DNA of 17,325 nt from DASZHJ01 sp035581425 (lineage in GTDB: Bacteria > Pseudomonadota > Alphaproteobacteria > ATCC43930 > CGMCC-115725), in contig DATJVP010000166.1 of NCBI GenBank assembly GCA_035581425.1, positions 1-17,325 of the forward strand. Reading direction: 5' to 3'. Shown here piece by piece: positions 14,638 to 17,325 of this stretch; the first letter of the stretch is position 1, and each line of letters opens with the position of its first letter. The position numbers were made by a program, and so were the translations under genes. The notes beneath the pieces are model-generated. The model worked only from the letters and a program-made list of their open reading frames with translations, was not told where the DNA came from and did not search any database.

Positions 14638-14741
14638 ATGTAATGCTTCCCGTCCTGCCAGGTTATGCCCGCGAGAATCCACGGGGGCTAACGCGAAAGC
14701 ATCGGGATTTCCTCTAAGAACTTGAACCGACGGCAGCCGCG

Positions 14742-14759
14742 GCGTCACACGGGAGTCAC
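14742..14759 (+). promoter_or_regulatory. Pho-box-like direct repeat upstream of the phosphate transporter
   Basis: GCGTCAC-ACGG-GAGTCAC: two 7-bp direct repeats with a 4-bp spacer, the 11-bp period of PhoB sites. The core GTCA matches the CTGTCAT consensus in each half, but the flanks do not, giving 4 of 7 matches each. It lies 73 bp before the chosen pit start. In Sinorhizobium the pit operon is controlled by PhoB, so the position is sensible. Confidence 0.4.
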
Positions 14760-14832
14760 TTACAGCGAGTATGCGTGGCGTGGCATCCGCACGGGGCTCG
14801 ATTTCCAACGTCGCGCGGCTATGGGGGATGAA

Positions 14833-16452
14833 ATGACCGAAGGATCTATCGCGCCGCAAGGCGCCAGCGTGGCTCATCCGCTGCACAGCCCGGTGCTGCC
14901 GTCTTGGACGAAGAATGCCGGACCGCTCATCGCCTTCGGCGTGCTCGCGATCGGCGCCGTTTACGCCGGTATGGGTCTGCTCACCGACATGGAATCGGCG
15001 CCCTCGCCGGGAGTACTGATCTACACGCTCCTCGGCCTCGCGCTGCTGATCGCGCTCGGCTTCGAGTTCGTGAACGGCTTCCACGACACCGCGAACGCCG
15101 TCGCGACCGTGATCTACACGCACTCGCTCCCGGCCTACTTCGCGGTGATCTGGTCCGGCTTCTTCAACTTCCTCGGCGTCCTCACCTCGAGCGGCGCGGT
15201 CGCTTTCGGGATCATCTCGCTTCTCCCTGTCGAGCTCATATTGCAGGTCGGCAGCAGCGCCGGCTTCGCGATGGTCTTCGCGCTCCTCATCGCCGCGATC
15301 GTCTGGAACCTCGGCACATGGTACTTAGGCATTCCCAACTCGAGCTCGCACGCCCTCATCGGCTCGATCATCGGCGTCGGCCTGATGAACCAGATCATGG
15401 CCTCGGGCCAGAGCGGCACCAGCGGCGTCGATTGGGACCAGGCGCTCGGCGTCGGCAAATCCCTGCTGTTCTCGCCGCTCGCCGGCTTCGTCCTTGCGGC
15501 CCTCCTGCTGCTGCTCTCGAAGGCGCTCATCCGCATTCCCGCGCTCTACAAGGCGCCGGTCGGTAACGCGCCTCCGCCGTGGTGGATCCGGGGACTTCTC
15601 GTGCTCACCTGCACCGGCGTGAGCTTTGCGCACGGCTCGAACGACGGGCAGAAGGGCATGGGCCTCATCATGCTGATCCTGATCGGCACGGTGCCCACTA
15701 CCTACGCGCTCAACCGCGCGCTCCCGGACAGTTACGTGCCGGAATTTGCCAAGACCTCGACCGCCGCTTCTGAGGTCATCGAGAAGCACGCCTTCGGCTA
15801 CAACATTACCGGCGACCCGCGCCCCGCTGTCACGCTCTACGTCGCGCAACATCATCTCGCCGACGGCACCTATCCCTCGCTCGCGGAGCTCATCAAGGAC
15901 ATCGGCACCCAAGTCACGCAATACGGCTCATTCTCGAAGGTGCCATTCAACGCCGTCGGCAACGTGCGCAACGACATGTACCTCACCTCCGAGGCGCTGC
16001 GCCTGCTGATGAAGGACAAGGAGGCCGAGCTCACCGCCGAGGAAGTTGGCAAACTCAACGCCTACAAGAAGTCGCTGGATACTGGGACCAAATTCATTCC
16101 GACCTGGGTCAAGGTCGCGGTCGCGATCGCGCTCGGTCTCGGCACCATGGTGGGTTGGCGGCGCATCGTGGTCACCGTCGGCGAGAAGATCGGGAAGGAG
16201 CATCTGACCTACGCGCAAGGCGCCTCGGCCGAGCTCGTGGCGATGGGCCTCATCACGGCCGCCGACAGCTACGGCCTACCCGTTAGCACCACCCACGTCC
16301 TCTCCTCGGGTGTGGCCGGCACCATGGCCGCCAACCGCTCCGGCCTCCAGGCCGCGACCATAAAGAACCTCATCCTGGCGTGGGTCATGACCCTGCCAGC
16401 GGCGATCGTGCTGTCGGGCTCGCTCTTCGCGCTGTTCCGGTATCTCTTCTAG
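14833..16452 (+). CDS. pit: PiT-family inorganic phosphate transporter
   Basis: Low-affinity phosphate-cation symporter in the inner membrane, 539 aa from the ATG at 14833. That start has GGGGGA 4 nt upstream. The frame is open to 14722, but the extra part is not membrane-like and covers the Pho-box candidate. The duplicated family signature is visible as NGFHDTANAVATVI (81-94) and SFAHGSNDGQKGMG (264-277), with NSSSHALIGS (169-178) and PVSTTHVLSSGVAG (483-496). About 130 hydrophilic residues (roughly 292-424) are inserted between the two membrane halves. No DUF47 accessory gene is adjacent, unlike many pit operons; instead a CBS-BON gene follows after 16 bp. Confidence 0.92.
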   Translation: MTEGSIAPQGASVAHPLHSPVLPSWTKNAGPLIAFGVLAIGAVYAGMGLLTDMESAPSPGVLIYTLLGLALLIALGFEFVNGFHDTANAVATVIYTHSLPAYFAVIWSGFFNFLGVLTSSGAVAFGIISLLPVELILQVGSSAGFAMVFALLIAAIVWNLGTWYLGIPNSSSHALIGSIIGVGLMNQIMASGQSGTSGVDWDQALGVGKSLLFSPLAGFVLAALLLLLSKALIRIPALYKAPVGNAPPPWWIRGLLVLTCTGVSFAHGSNDGQKGMGLIMLILIGTVPTTYALNRALPDSYVPEFAKTSTAASEVIEKHAFGYNITGDPRPAVTLYVAQHHLADGTYPSLAELIKDIGTQVTQYGSFSKVPFNAVGNVRNDMYLTSEALRLLMKDKEAELTAEEVGKLNAYKKSLDTGTKFIPTWVKVAVAIALGLGTMVGWRRIVVTVGEKIGKEHLTYAQGASAELVAMGLITAADSYGLPVSTTHVLSSGVAGTMAANRSGLQAATIKNLILAWVMTLPAAIVLSGSLFALFRYLF

Positions 16453-16468
16453 GATCGGGAGGAAAGCG

Positions 16469-17149
16469 ATGCGCGCTCACGATGTGATGGTTCGCGACGT
16501 GATCTCGGTCCACCCGGACACCGATGTCGCGGAGGCAGTCGAGCTCCTGGCCAAGCGGGACGTGAGCGCTCTGCCCGTCGTCGACGGGGAAAACCGTCTC
16601 GTGGGTATCCTCAGCGAGGCGGATCTCATTCACCGTGTCGAGCTCGGCACAGAGAAGGCGCGGCCGCGGTGGCTCGAGACGGTGACCGGCGCAACGACGC
16701 TCGCGCAGGAGTTCGCGAAGTCCCACGGCAAGAAGGTGAGCGAGCTCATGACCGCCGAAGTGGTCTCGGTGTCCGAGGACACCCCGGTCTCGGAAATCGT
16801 CTCGCTGCTCGAGCGCAAGCGGATCAAGCGCGTGCCGGTCACGCGTGGCGACAAGCTCGTGGGCATCGTAAGCCGCTCGAACCTGATCCAGGCGCTCGCC
16901 TCCGCGATGGAGCACGCACCGCCCTCCGCCACGACGGACAGCGATGCCGGTATTCGGCGCGAACTGTTGGATCGGCTCACGGAGCAGCCCTGGACGGGCT
17001 TCGGCGAGCGCAACGTCACCGTCCATGGCGGGACGGTGCATATCTGGGGTCTGGTGGCCTCCGAGGAGGAGCGCCGCGCGCTGCTCGCCCTCGCCGAGAG
17101 CGTTCCCGGCGTCGTCAAAGTGGCAGACGAGACTTTCAAGAACTACTAG
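16469..17149 (+). CDS. CBS-pair and BON domain protein
   Basis: A 226-aa cytoplasmic protein with GGAGG 8 nt before the ATG. CBS 1 is at about 1-58 (MVRDVISVHPDTDVAEAVEL, then GILSEADLIHR), CBS 2 at 88-145 (VSELMTAEVVSVSEDTPVSE, then VGIVSRSNLIQ) and BON at about 158-224 (VTVHGGTVHIWGLVASEEE, then VPGVVKVAD). CBS pairs bind adenine nucleotides; BON domains bind membranes or osmotic-stress partners. The 16-bp gap from pit suggests co-transcription and a role in sensing or gating phosphate uptake, but that is inference. The C-terminus ends FKNY at a TAG inside CTAG, next to an IS remnant, so the original tail may have been changed. Confidence 0.9.
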   Translation: MRAHDVMVRDVISVHPDTDVAEAVELLAKRDVSALPVVDGENRLVGILSEADLIHRVELGTEKARPRWLETVTGATTLAQEFAKSHGKKVSELMTAEVVSVSEDTPVSEIVSLLERKRIKRVPVTRGDKLVGIVSRSNLIQALASAMEHAPPSATTDSDAGIRRELLDRLTEQPWTGFGERNVTVHGGTVHIWGLVASEEERRALLALAESVPGVVKVADETFKNY

Positions 17150-17325
17150 GTCATGGACTCATAATGCCTGAGCCAAAGGCGGACGGCGGCGAGCTTGAGC
17201 ATGGCAAGGAAGTTAGAGGCGTGCTTTTCATGCCTGCATCAGCCGATCCCAGACCCCCGCCTTGCGCCAGCGAACGAAGCGATTGTAGCAGGTCGTGTGA
17301 GGGCCGTAGGTTTCCGGCAGATCGC
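17146..17325 (-). pseudogene. IS5-family transposase with internal deletion (broken by the window edge too)
   Basis: Minus strand. From the right edge one frame reads DLPETYGPHTTCYNRF and VRWRKAGVWDRLMQA, then TGA (17228-17230): the DUF4096-type N-terminal region of IS5-family transposases. A few bases on, the +1 frame reads EKHASNFLAMLKLAAVRLWL, then RHYESMT, then TAG (17146-17148): the usual C-terminal end of such a transposase. The central DDE catalytic domain (about 150-200 residues) is missing, so the two ends are joined across a large deletion. No function is possible. Confidence 0.8.
17150..17325 (-). mobile_element. IS5-family (IS427-type) insertion sequence remnant
   Basis: The end of the element is taken to be at the CTAG at 17146-17149; CTAG/YTAR is the preferred target of IS427-type elements. 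The transposase C-terminus then lies at the very end of the element, as usual in this group. The other end lies beyond the window, so terminal repeats and target duplication cannot be compared. Confidence 0.6.

Overview
The window is about 17.3 kb of GC-rich, densely packed bacterial DNA. An alphaproteobacterium, probably of the Hyphomicrobiales (rhizobial) type, is the best fit. The main reason is a clear SAM-II riboswitch upstream of metZ, a class found almost only in that group. The palindromic intergenic repeats and an IS427-type IS5-family remnant agree with this. No tRNA, rRNA, CRISPR array or phage gene was seen.

Region 1 (1-5714) holds acyl-thioester and sulfur metabolism. A 3-hydroxyacyl-CoA/L-carnitine dehydrogenase-like gene (cut by the left edge) lies downstream of metZ on the minus strand. 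metZ has a full cis-regulatory leader: promoter, SAM-II aptamer, intrinsic terminator, then Shine-Dalgarno. Divergent from it is an SDR dehydrogenase, then a convergent thiolase with all catalytic residues, then a divergent MaoC-type hydratase and a convergent flavin-reductase-fold protein. The hydratase, the dehydrogenases and the thiolase could form a beta-oxidation-like route for an unknown acid.

Region 2 (5715-12090) is the accessory-looking core. A DapA-superfamily aldolase/lyase (plus strand) meets, stop codon to stop codon, a six-gene minus-strand unit. Its order is a 72-aa AtzG/GatC-like small protein, an amidase-signature hydrolase, an aldo/keto reductase, an NMT1/THI5-like periplasmic binding protein, an ABC ATPase and an ABC permease. 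Start/stop overlaps of 4 nt link small protein to amidase, binding protein to ATPase, and ATPase to permease. This looks like an uptake-plus-hydrolysis pathway for a nitrogenous or amide compound whose identity cannot be read from sequence.

Region 3 (12091-14637) carries a Gdx/SugE-type SMR exporter, an orphan single-domain response regulator, a small BamE-fold lipoprotein and an EamA/DMT transporter.

Region 4 (14638-17325) has a PiT-family phosphate transporter preceded by a degenerate Pho-box-like repeat and followed 16 bp later by a CBS-CBS-BON protein. The stop codon of that protein lies in a CTAG at the edge of an internally deleted IS5-family transposase remnant, which runs to the right end.

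All functional calls come from motif recognition by eye; no database search was run. Intergenic gaps are all shorter than 300 bp, and those with visible structure are listed.
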